DNA of 5,530 nucleotides from Acidobacteriota bacterium. GTDB taxonomy: Bacteria; Acidobacteriota; Vicinamibacteria; Vicinamibacterales; JAKQTR01. Of this stretch, positions 1-5,296 are shown piece after piece. The notes beneath the pieces are model-generated. The model worked only from the letters and a program-made list of their open reading frames with translations, ran no database searches and was not told the origin of the DNA. Where the stretch lies: assembly GCA_026393735.1 (NCBI GenBank), contig JAPKZP010000551.1, positions 1 through 5,530 on the forward strand, in the 5' to 3' direction. Position 1 is the stretch's first letter. Each line of letters begins with the position of its first letter. Made by a program: the position numbers and the translations under genes.

Positions 1-96
1 ATAGCCCAGCGCCGCCGCACGTTCGACGAGCGTCTCCGGCAGCGACGCCGCCTCGAGGAAGCTGAAGGCCGATGAGCAGTGGAGTTCGATGTACAC
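1..96 (-). CDS. dnaE2: Error-prone DNA polymerase DnaE2/ImuC, N-terminal fragment (runs off the left edge)
   Basis: Only the first 32 codons are in the window. The translation begins VYIELHCSSAFSFLEAASLP and continues to ALGY, which matches the start of the PHP domain of DnaE2-type polymerase III alpha subunits. DnaE2 is the polymerase of the ImuA-ImuB-DnaE2 mutasome and performs mutagenic lesion bypass. The start is the GTG at 94-96: TGAAGG lies 8 bases upstream and the conserved block begins at once. The frame stays open further upstream into imuB, but nothing there looks conserved. It follows imuB by 44 bases, the standard order for this cassette. The second His of the HxH metal-binding motif of PHP domains is Ser here (H6-C7-S8), suggesting an altered metal site; such changes occur in DnaE2 proteins. 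Identity rests on the short match plus gene order. Confidence 0.85.
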   Translation of the reverse strand, partial: MYIELHCSSAFSFLEAASLPETLVERAAALGY

Positions 97-114
97 GTGT
101 GTTGCCTTCAGTCC

Positions 115-135
115 TCTCGCCCCTCGCCTCTCGCC
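115..135 (-). repeat. Three tandem 7-bp repeats between imuB and dnaE2
   Basis: Read on the minus strand, the units are GGCGAGA, GGCGAGG and GGCGAGA, followed by GG. They fill most of the 44-base gap between the imuB stop codon and the dnaE2 start, just upstream of the dnaE2 ribosome binding site (TGAAGG). The purine-rich run could weakly resemble extra Shine-Dalgarno sequence. No function is known. Confidence 0.7.
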
Positions 136-140
136 TGTCT

Positions 141-1790
141 TCAGTCCACCACCGCATCCACGAACCACCGCCCGCTGTCGCGGTCTTCGAAGATGCGGTA
201 GACGCCGCCGTCGCCGAGCGCCACGTCCCACTCGTCGCGGTTCCAGCCGACGCGCCCGCGCAGCGATGCCAGTTCCGCAGTCCCGGCATCAGCGGCCGTC
301 TTCCACCAGTCGCCCGATGTGCGCCACGGCCCGGCCGAGGCCTGTACGCGACCGCCCTGCAGGCTCTGCCGATCCGTGCGCACGCTCAGCGGACGGCCGT
401 GCTCGATGAGCACGCGCGCGGGAATGGGCAGGCGGAAGCGGCGCAGGATGGCCACGGGGCATGCGTCACGTTCGCTGGCCCACTCGCGCAAGCCGGCAAA
501 ACGCATCTCCGGGGTTCCGTCGGCGGAAGCGCGGGGGCCCACTTCGTCACCCCACGCGGATTTCGGCCCCTGCGATGCGTTTTGCAGACTGACGCCGACG
601 GCCTGGCTCAAGGGCCTGCGCAGTGACACATGCCCCGTGGCGTGAGGTTCATCAACAACACGGAACGGCACCATCGCGAACGCGCCGGGGCGGTACGAAT
701 CGACGAGCGCCGGCGAGCCGCAGCGCGTCTCCCCCATGAGCGCCTGCAGCCGCGCCAGCAGCGTCGAGACCTGCTCGGGCGCTGGCCGCGCGCGCGTCAG
801 CAGCGATTCCTGGACGATGCGGCCGGGCGTGGGATCGATGGCGACGGTGACGACATCGATGCCCGCCGGCGCGGGATGCGATTCGAGATCCAGGAGCAGC
901 AGGGTGCGCAGCACTTTCGGATCGCGCATGGGCGCCGGCAGCTGCAGGCTGCGGATGTGCACGGCGCGGGTGACGAGCCGCAGGCGCAGGTGCAGCACGG
1001 CCGCGCCGCGATCGCGCCGCTCGAGGCGCTGGCAGAGCGGATCGAGCAGCCGCGTGAACACGAACGACAGCGGTTCGAGATCCTCGACGGGCCACTCGAG
1101 ATCGAGCGACGCCTCGAACGGCTCTTCGATCGTGGCTGGCGCCAGCGGCCCCGGGTCGTCGCCGCGCGCCAGACGCTGCCATCGGACGCCGTCCTGCCCC
1201 AGCCGCGCTGAGAGTTCCACGGCCGGCAGCGCGGCCAACTCGCCCAGCGTGCGCAGGCCCCAACGGGCCACGACGGACAGCAGATCGGGATTTCCGGCTT
1301 CGCCCGATTTCCATGTCGCGGGCTTCGTCGAGGGGCGGCTTTCCGGATTCGGGGATGGCGGTGTAGGGGCAGGCCCCTGTGCCTGCCCTACGCTGCCCCG
1401 TCTCCTGCCTTCGGCTCCCTCGTACATCAGTACTTCGAGCGTGCGCAGCGGCAGCGGCGCCAGTGCGGCGGCTTCTCCCCCGGCCGGCACCACCGTGATG
1501 CCCGGCCGTGCGATGGCCAGCAGGATCGCGGCCGTGCGCGTGCCCGCCAGCGCCACGCGCACCGGCGCATGCCCCTGCTCCACGGCCGACTGGCGCAGCC
1601 GTTCGCCGATGGCCGTCGCGTCGCCGAACAGGCGCGTCAGGCCTTCGAGGTCCAGCAGCACGAGATGCTCGTCCCGCACTTCGACCCGGGGCGAGTACGA
1701 ACGGGCCACCTCGGCCAGCCTTGTGCCGGACCGTGCCGACCCCGCCGCTCCGCCGCCCGCCGGGGGTGGTACATACAGGCACGCAATCAT
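141..1790 (-). CDS. imuB: ImuB, Y-family DNA polymerase homologue (probably non-catalytic), SOS mutasome subunit
   Basis: 549 residues. ImuB is the hub of the mutasome: it binds the beta clamp, ImuA and DnaE2 but does not polymerise DNA. Y-family blocks are visible: SPRVEVRDEHLVLLDLEG and RLFG (about 33-56), ALAGTRTAAILLA (80-92), and the helix-hairpin-helix segment RWGLRTLGELAALPA (176-190). The little-finger region follows, and the C-terminus has the ImuB-type pattern GPWRTSGDWW (487-496), WNRDEWDVAL (516-525) and RWFVDAVVD. No polymerase acidic residues are seen at the N-terminus: MIACLYVPP replaces the usual DxD block. About 80 residues normally between that strand and the SPRVE block are missing. 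Residues about 122-168 form a Pro/Gly/Ser-rich insertion carrying a palindromic DNA repeat. The ATG at 1790 has AGAGG seven bases upstream. Co-transcribed with imuA and dnaE2. Confidence 0.9.
   Translation of the reverse strand: MIACLYVPPPAGGGAAGSARSGTRLAEVARSYSPRVEVRDEHLVLLDLEGLTRLFGDATAIGERLRQSAVEQGHAPVRVALAGTRTAAILLAIARPGITVVPAGGEAAALAPLPLRTLEVLMYEGAEGRRRGSVGQAQGPAPTPPSPNPESRPSTKPATWKSGEAGNPDLLSVVARWGLRTLGELAALPAVELSARLGQDGVRWQRLARGDDPGPLAPATIEEPFEASLDLEWPVEDLEPLSFVFTRLLDPLCQRLERRDRGAAVLHLRLRLVTRAVHIRSLQLPAPMRDPKVLRTLLLLDLESHPAPAGIDVVTVAIDPTPGRIVQESLLTRARPAPEQVSTLLARLQALMGETRCGSPALVDSYRPGAFAMVPFRVVDEPHATGHVSLRRPLSQAVGVSLQNASQGPKSAWGDEVGPRASADGTPEMRFAGLREWASERDACPVAILRRFRLPIPARVLIEHGRPLSVRTDRQSLQGGRVQASAGPWRTSGDWWKTAADAGTAELASLRGRVGWNRDEWDVALGDGGVYRIFEDRDSGRWFVDAVVD
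1363..1391. repeat. Palindromic GTAGGGGC-type interspersed repeat inside imuB
   Basis: On the plus strand the left arm is GTAGGGGCAGGC (1363-1374), the loop is CCCTGT, and the right arm is GCCTGCCCTAC (1381-1391). The arms are complementary except for one extra G in the left arm. It lies inside the imuB reading frame and encodes the Gly/Gln/Pro-rich stretch around GQAQGPAPTP (residues 135-144). The form resembles short dispersed palindromes found in many copies in some GC-rich genomes. Whether this genome has further copies cannot be seen from one window. Confidence 0.6.
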
Positions 1791-1877
1791 GAGACGACCT
1801 CTGCCGTGCGGCCGGCTTCAATGCCCGTTCATGCGGCGTGCGTCAGCCGCCTCGCGCAGGCGTTGAAACTGTCGCAG

Positions 1878-2687
1878 CTACGCGACCGCCGAGGCCCGCA
1901 GGCGGACGGGGGTGTTCGTGATGCCAGGCAGCAGGCGCGCGCGCTGGAACTGCACCTCGCTTTCGAGGCCGTGGAAGAACGTTGTCTGGCCGTCGGGCCG
2001 CCACCACGACCCGCGCGGCAAACCACTCGACGCGTCTGTCGTGCGGTCGCTTCGCTGATGCAGCGTGATGCTGACGCCGCCGGCGCTGCGGCTGAGCGGC
2101 GCCGATGCCAGCACCACGCCGGCCGTGGTCTGCCCTTCCAGCACTCGCTGGAGCCGCATCCATGTGGTCGTCGGAACCCGACGCAGAGCCTGAGTTGGCG
2201 CATCGGCGAGATCCAGCACCACGACACTGAACCCGCCAGCCTGCAGCACGAGGTTCATGGCCTTCACAGCGCGTTCGAGGGATCGGTCGATGCCCGTCTG
2301 CCGGGTCGCGAGCAGCGGAAATGCCGGGGTGCAGGTGTCGCCCCGCACCCAGAGCAGGTGATCCAGCCGCACGCCTGACGCGGCCGCCGACGCGGCATCG
2401 AAGGTGTCGAAGGTGTCGACAAGGGCCACCAGGTCGCCCCGGGCAGTGGCCGAGGCCAGCAGGCTCATGAGGAGGCTGGTACGCCCCGAGGAACGCGGCC
2501 CGGTGATTTCCGAGAAGTGCCCCAGCGGAATCCCGCCTCCAAGTTGTTGATCCAGAACGGCTAACCCCGTCGGAACGGTTTCAGGGACCACCATGCTTCC
2601 GCTGGTGGCGGTGACAGGCACCAGCGTGCGGTCGAGTTTTCGGGCTCGCAGCAGCGCTTCCACATCGGCACGGCAGGTAGCAGGCAT
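1878..2687 (-). CDS. imuA: ImuA, RecA-like SOS mutasome protein
   Basis: 269 residues with the RecA/SulA-like fold expected of ImuA, which pairs with ImuB to support DnaE2-dependent mutagenesis. An N-terminal helix (ADVEALLRARKL) is followed by PTGLAVLDQQLGGGIPLGHFSEI (39-61), closely like the RecA stretch before its Walker A. The Walker A is GPRSSGRTS (63-71), with Arg69 where RecA has the essential Lys. A Walker B-like strand VVVLDLAD (155-162) keeps its Asp (D159). Where RecA has DAEHALD with the catalytic Glu, this protein has DTFDTFD (91-97), placing Phe93 at the Glu position. ATP binding may remain but hydrolysis is doubtful. The ATG at 2687 has GGAGG four bases upstream. The gene starts the operon; imuB follows after 87 bases. 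Known ImuA proteins are often divergent, so family assignment relies on this fold and on gene order. Confidence 0.88.
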   Translation of the reverse strand: MPATCRADVEALLRARKLDRTLVPVTATSGSMVVPETVPTGLAVLDQQLGGGIPLGHFSEITGPRSSGRTSLLMSLLASATARGDLVALVDTFDTFDAASAAASGVRLDHLLWVRGDTCTPAFPLLATRQTGIDRSLERAVKAMNLVLQAGGFSVVVLDLADAPTQALRRVPTTTWMRLQRVLEGQTTAGVVLASAPLSRSAGGVSITLHQRSDRTTDASSGLPRGSWWRPDGQTTFFHGLESEVQFQRARLLPGITNTPVRLRASAVA

Positions 2688-2699
2688 GGGGCCTCCAGT

Positions 2700-2727
2700 G
2701 CTCGGGGTTCGGGATTCTGGGCTCGGG
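2700..2727. repeat. Four tandem 7-bp repeats in the imuA leader
   Basis: On the plus strand the units are GCTCGGG, GTTCGGG, ATTCTGG and GCTCGGG, so the consensus is roughly RYTCGGG. They lie in the predicted 5' untranslated region of imuA, between the promoter and the GGAGG ribosome binding site. Similar TTCGGG-type heptamer runs are common in gaps of some GC-rich bacteria. Confidence 0.65.
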
Positions 2728-2735
2728 TTCGCCGT

Positions 2736-2752
2736 GTTTCGTCTAACTTTCG
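2736..2752 (+). promoter_or_regulatory. Second 11-bp-period direct repeat, possible auxiliary LexA site
   Basis: GTTTCG-TCTAA-CTTTCG is a near-perfect direct repeat with the same 11-base period as the repeat in the imuA promoter, but on the opposite strand. It would cover about +4 to +20 of the predicted imuA transcript, where a bound repressor could block promoter escape. One half-site differs by one base, so this is weaker than the promoter site. Confidence 0.35.
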
Positions 2753-2761
2753 CTGCGACAG

Positions 2762-2790
2762 ACTATAAACGAAACAAAAGCGAAACTCAA
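2762..2790 (-). promoter_or_regulatory. imuA promoter with embedded LexA-like operator
   Basis: Read on the minus strand, TTGAGT (2790-2785) and TATAGT (2767-2762) are separated by exactly 17 bases, a strong sigma70-type match. A perfect direct repeat GTTTCG-CTTTT-GTTTCG (2786-2770) overlaps the end of the -35 and fills most of the spacer. The repeat period is 11 bases, the same as the GTTC-N7-GTTC LexA box of Alphaproteobacteria. ImuAB-DnaE2 cassettes are typically LexA-controlled, so damage-induced derepression is the natural reading. Predicted start is near 2755, giving a leader of about 68 bases. Confidence 0.65.
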
Positions 2791-2938
2791 GCAAAGATCG
2801 TCGTGCGCGTCATCGCGAGGGATGTGGAGCAACGCCGGGTTTCCAGGCGGGACTGAACCGCGTATTGGTTCCATCCACCTGAAGGAAGTTCGACGGACAT
2901 CGACAGGATCAAATGAGTCCTGACCGCGCATTGCGGAC

Positions 2939-2973
2939 TTGAGACCGGTTCGTTTCGTGGTTATACTATTGGT
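2939..2973 (+). promoter_or_regulatory. Antitoxin-toxin promoter predicting a leaderless transcript
   Basis: TTGAGA (2939-2944) and TATACT (2962-2967) are 17 bases apart. Six bases after the -10 comes the antitoxin ATG at 2974, so the expected +1 is the A of the start codon and no Shine-Dalgarno sequence fits. The short inverted repeat ATAC-TATTG-GTAT (2963-2975) overlaps the -10 and the start codon and may be a site for autoregulation by the antitoxin. The spacer also contains GTTCGTTTCG, which recalls the half-sites of the imuA operator without their 11-base spacing. Confidence 0.6.
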
Positions 2974-3210
2974 ATGAAAACAGCGGTGTCTATTCCCGAC
3001 CAAGTTTTCGAGCAGGCGGAACGCCTGGCACGCCGGACTCGCAAGTCGAGAAGCCATGTCTTCAGCAGTGCCCTCCGGGAGTACGTCGCTCGGCACAGTC
3101 CGGACGACGTCACCGAGGCGATGGACCGCGTCTGCGAACACGTGGGCGAGCAGGGCGACCTGTTCGTGGCTCGGGCGGCGCGGCAGACGCTGGAGCACAG
3201 CGAATGGTAG
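2974..3210 (+). CDS. Ribbon-helix-helix antitoxin of a MazF-type toxin-antitoxin pair
   Basis: 78 residues. The N-terminal KTAVSIPDQVFEQAERLARR (2-21) forms the strand and first helix of a CopG/MetJ-type ribbon-helix-helix DNA-binding domain, followed by SRSHVFSSALREYVARH, the second helix. The acidic C-terminal tail, ending LEHSEW, is the region that in such antitoxins wraps around and inhibits the toxin. It should neutralise the following MazF-type RNase and repress its own promoter. The ATG is supported by the promoter spacing and by the domain starting at residue 2. The stop codon overlaps the toxin start by seven bases, implying translational coupling. It resembles the mycobacterial RHH-type partners of MazF rather than the SpoVT-fold MazE of E. 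coli, so I leave the symbol blank. Confidence 0.87.
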   Translation: MKTAVSIPDQVFEQAERLARRTRKSRSHVFSSALREYVARHSPDDVTEAMDRVCEHVGEQGDLFVARAARQTLEHSEW

Positions 3211-3548
3211 TCGGGCAGGGCGAGGTGTGGTGGGCGGACCTCCGGACTCCAACCGGTTCGGAACCGGGGTTTCGACGACCCGTCGTCGTGGTCCAGGGGG
3301 ATGCGCTGAATCGGAGTCGTCTCGGGACGGCGGTGTGCGTGCCCCTGACCAGCAACCTCCGATGGGCGGACGCCCCGGGCAACGCGGTCCTGACTGCTCG
3401 GGTCACGGGACTTCCGAAGGACTCGGTCGCCAATGCGTCACAGGTTGTAACGTTGGACAAGACCGTACTCACCGAACGCGTGGGCAAGCTCCCGAAGGCC
3501 AAGCTTGAACTGATCCTTGCGGGAATCGACGTGATTCTGGGAAGGTGA
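3204..3548 (+). CDS. mazF: MazF/PemK-family mRNA interferase toxin
   Basis: 114 residues, the usual MazF length. These toxins cut mRNA at short single-stranded motifs and stop translation. Family blocks run in order: GEVWWADL (6-13), GSEPGFRRPVVVVQGDALN (18-36), VPLTSN (46-51), GNAVL, and LPKDSVANASQVVTLDK (70-86). The Arg in FRRPVVVV and the Thr in PLTSN correspond to the catalytic region of characterised MazF proteins, so the toxin looks intact. The ATG at 3204 lies inside the end of the antitoxin gene, with GGAG (3192-3195) eight bases upstream, so it is co-translated with the antitoxin. The sequence specificity of cleavage cannot be predicted here. Confidence 0.93.
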   Translation: MVVGQGEVWWADLRTPTGSEPGFRRPVVVVQGDALNRSRLGTAVCVPLTSNLRWADAPGNAVLTARVTGLPKDSVANASQVVTLDKTVLTERVGKLPKAKLELILAGIDVILGR

Positions 3549-3657
3549 CGGGCTGCCAGGAGCCCCGATCTTCGTCGAACACCCGGGGGCGTCAGGTGAA
3601 CACGGGCGGAGAGCTTCGGTGGGGTGCGGGCACATCAGTACGATGGAGGAACGCAAG

Positions 3658-4359
3658 ATGGCACGGTCCATGAGCCACGTAGAACGACATCGCTCGGAAC
3701 GCATCGGATGGCTCCGGGCCGCCGTCATGGGGGCCAACGACGGCATCGTGTCGACGGCGAGCCTTGTCCTCGGCGTCGCAGGCGCCGGGGCCGCCAGGGG
3801 CGACGTGATGGTCGCCGGCGTGGCCGGGCTGGTCGCAGGCGCCATGTCCATGGCGGCCGGCGAGTACGTCTCGGTCAGTTCGCAGGCGGACACGGAAACC
3901 GCCGACCTGGCCCGCGAGCGTCAGGAACTGGCGACCGACGACACCCACGAACGATCGGAACTGGCGACCATCTACGTGTCACGGGGCCTCGAACCTGCCC
4001 TCGCGGTGCAGGTGGCCGATCAGTTGATGGCGCACGACGCACTTGGCGCCCACGCCCGGGATGAACTCGGCATCTCCGATCTCCAGCGCGCGCGCCCGGT
4101 CCAGGCGGCCTTCGCGTCGGCGGGCACGTTCGCCGTCGGGGCCGCCATGCCGCTCCTGTGCGCGGCGCTCACGCCGGGCTCCGTGCTGGCGCCGGCCGTG
4201 ACGGGGACGTCGCTGTTGTTCCTGGCCGTGCTCGGTGGTCTCGCGGCGCGCGCAGGCGGCGCAGGGGCAGCAAGCGGTGCCGTGCGGGTGACGTTCTGGG
4301 GCGCCCTCGCCATGGCAATCACGTACGGGGTCGGCAGACTGTTCGGGGCCGTGGTGTAG
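3658..4359 (+). CDS. VIT1/CCC1-family iron/manganese transporter
   Basis: 233 residues, typical of bacterial VIT proteins. These membrane proteins move Fe2+ or Mn2+ out of the cytoplasm, probably in exchange for protons. The first membrane helix carries GWLRAAVMGANDGIVSTASL (17-36), with Asp28 at the conserved transport site. The second carries GAMSMAAGEYVSV (61-73), with the conserved Met and Glu. An acidic cytoplasmic metal-binding region follows, rich in Glu/Asp (about 77-145, including ARERQEL and DQLMAHDALGAHARDELG). Three further hydrophobic helices lie at about 150-170, 177-198 and 209-230. I chose the ATG at 3658 because GGAGGA (3645-3650) is seven bases upstream. An upstream GTG (3619) and ATG (3643) are in frame but lack such a site. 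It lies 109 bases after mazF and probably has its own expression signals. Confidence 0.92.
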   Translation: MARSMSHVERHRSERIGWLRAAVMGANDGIVSTASLVLGVAGAGAARGDVMVAGVAGLVAGAMSMAAGEYVSVSSQADTETADLARERQELATDDTHERSELATIYVSRGLEPALAVQVADQLMAHDALGAHARDELGISDLQRARPVQAAFASAGTFAVGAAMPLLCAALTPGSVLAPAVTGTSLLFLAVLGGLAARAGGAGAASGAVRVTFWGALAMAITYGVGRLFGAVV

Positions 4360-4625
4360 CCCGATCGGCGCCCGGACTGAGCCGGGGCCTCGGGCAACGG
4401 CCGCTGATCGCTGCCCAGCACGGGCATGCAGCCGACGAGCGACAGGACGTCGGGTGCCGCAGGACGACATGTTCGAAGCGGCTATTGCGAAGCAACTGAG
4501 ACATCCCACTGGCCTGATCGGTGAAGTGACGCGGGCGTTGCGCGTTGGAGGGGACCCGAGTGCGCGCGGCTCCTCGCGAGACGTCCGGCGGCAAACCACA
4601 CCCTTGGCGTAGCGAACGCAGATAG
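4360..4625. other. Intergenic region between convergent transporter and Doc toxin genes
   Basis: The two flanking genes converge on this 266-base gap, so it should contain transcription ends. A GC-rich imperfect hairpin just after the transporter stop (GCCCGG with CCGGGGC, about 4370-4389) is the only candidate, and it has no T-run. I see no gene, RNA or mobile element here. Confidence 0.5.
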
Positions 4626-5030
4626 CTACGTCATCCGAACCATGCGGGACCGAAGCCACGCGGCAAGTTGGGCTTCGGTGAGGCGGCCGGCAGCGAGCGC
4701 GAGCATCGTGGAGAGGACGTCCTCGTCGTCGGCGTCCACGTCCTGTCCGTTGATCGCCAGGAACGTCAGCATCGCCACGAGGGCCACGCGTTTGTTCCCG
4801 TCGTTGTAAGGGTGATTCTGAGTGAGCCCGAACGCATAGGCGGCCGCGAGCGACGCGAGATCCGCGACAGACCCGTAGATCCACTTGTGGCGAGGGCGAG
4901 CGAGGGTCGACTCGAGGCCGGTTTCGTCGCGAAGACCCAGCAAACCACCGTGTTCGCGGACCTGATCCGTCTGGATGGCGTCGAGTACGACGCGTGTCAG
5001 CCACTCGGGCTCGGTCGCGCGCGACGCCAT
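4626..5030 (-). CDS. doc: Doc (death-on-curing) family toxin, Fic fold
   Basis: 134 residues, close to the size of phage P1 Doc (126). Doc proteins phosphorylate elongation factor EF-Tu and arrest translation. The Fic-type motif HPYNDGNKR (73-81) is complete, with catalytic His73, the acidic Asp77, and the GNKR phosphate-binding part including Arg81. The upstream block EHGGLLGLRDETGLESTLARP (26-46) and the helix LAAAYAFGLTQNHPY are characteristic of the family. The ATG at 5030 begins three bases after the antitoxin stop codon with no strong ribosome binding site, so translation likely depends on coupling. The toxin appears intact. A different nucleotide-transfer target cannot be excluded from sequence alone. 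Confidence 0.92.
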   Translation of the reverse strand: MASRATEPEWLTRVVLDAIQTDQVREHGGLLGLRDETGLESTLARPRHKWIYGSVADLASLAAAYAFGLTQNHPYNDGNKRVALVAMLTFLAINGQDVDADDEDVLSTMLALAAGRLTEAQLAAWLRSRMVRMT

Positions 5031-5033
5031 AGT

Positions 5034-5261
5034 CTACTTGGCCAGTTGCCGAAGCACGTTGCGGTACTTCTTCGAGGTCCTGGCCGCCGCCCGGAGCGCC
5101 CGTTCGATGGCGGGGTCATAGGGCGTCAGCAGCACGCCGCGGTCGGTCTCGATGGCGAAGACGGCATCGCCCGGCTCGAGACGCAGGCGGTCGGCCATGT
5201 CTTTCGGCAACGTGGCGCCGACCGACCCGCCGACCTGGCGAAGTGTAACGGCCTTCATCAT
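5034..5261 (-). CDS. AbrB/MazE/SpoVT-fold antitoxin partnered with Doc
   Basis: 75 residues from the first ATG of an ATG-ATG pair; the second (5258) would give 74. KAVTLRQVGGSVGATLPKDM and the following DRLRLEPGDAVFAIE form the swapped-hairpin SpoVT/AbrB DNA-binding domain (about 2-36). The rest, GVLLTPYDPAIERALRAAAR then KKYRNVLRQLAK, is the tail expected to bind the toxin. It should inhibit Doc and repress the operon through the inverted repeat just upstream. I chose 5261 because the promoter spacing places the transcript start on that A. The frame stays open upstream to 5471, but that part is unlike any antitoxin and would read through the promoter and operator. Confidence 0.87.
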   Translation of the reverse strand: MMKAVTLRQVGGSVGATLPKDMADRLRLEPGDAVFAIETDRGVLLTPYDPAIERALRAAARTSKKYRNVLRQLAK

Positions 5262-5267
5262 GAGCCG

Positions 5268-5296
5268 AGAGTAGCACAACAGTGCTACTTGACCAA
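5268..5296 (-). promoter_or_regulatory. Promoter and inverted-repeat operator of the antitoxin-doc operon
   Basis: Read on the minus strand, TTGGTC (5296-5291) and TACTCT (5273-5268) are 17 bases apart, and TG one base upstream of the -10 gives an extended -10. Six bases later is the antitoxin ATG, so a leaderless transcript is predicted. A perfect inverted repeat, AGTAGCAC-AACA-GTGCTACT (5270-5289), spans the spacer and enters the -10. This is the position expected for an autoregulatory operator bound by the dimeric antitoxin. The -10 itself is a poor match, so the promoter is less certain than the palindrome. Confidence 0.6.

Larger units (their letters stand above)
2688..2973. other. Intergenic region between the divergent imu operon and the MazF-type toxin-antitoxin pair
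   Basis: This 286-base gap holds the imuA leader with heptamer repeats, the imuA promoter and its LexA-like repeats on the left, and the antitoxin promoter on the right. The stretch 2791-2938 between the two promoters shows no gene, RNA or clear repeat that I can support. Confidence 0.6.

Noticed and set aside
652..1866. Long open frames on both strands overlapping imuB
   Set aside because: They are low-complexity Arg/Ala/Ser-rich shadows expected in GC-rich coding DNA; imuB has clear family motifs.
2401..2418. Tandem 9-bp repeat (AAGGTGTCG twice) inside imuA, giving DTFDTF in the protein
   Set aside because: The protein aligns with RecA here without a gap, so it is probably not an insertion but a chance repeat of codons.
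2743..3252. Minus-strand frame across the mazF-operon promoter and antitoxin
   Set aside because: It reads through two promoters and overlaps a recognisable antitoxin; its translation has no family features.
3550..3565. Hairpin GGGCT-GCCAGG-AGCCC just after mazF, possible terminator
   Set aside because: The stem is only five pairs and there is no T-run after it.
3619..3657. Longer transporter starting at GTG 3619 or ATG 3643
   Set aside because: Neither has a ribosome binding site; GGAGGA is placed for the ATG at 3658, and the extra residues are unlike the family.
4395..4460. Minus-strand stretch LSLVGCMPVLG resembling a lipoprotein signal
   Set aside because: There is no start codon with a charged leader upstream, and the downstream frame is a shadow of the transporter gene.
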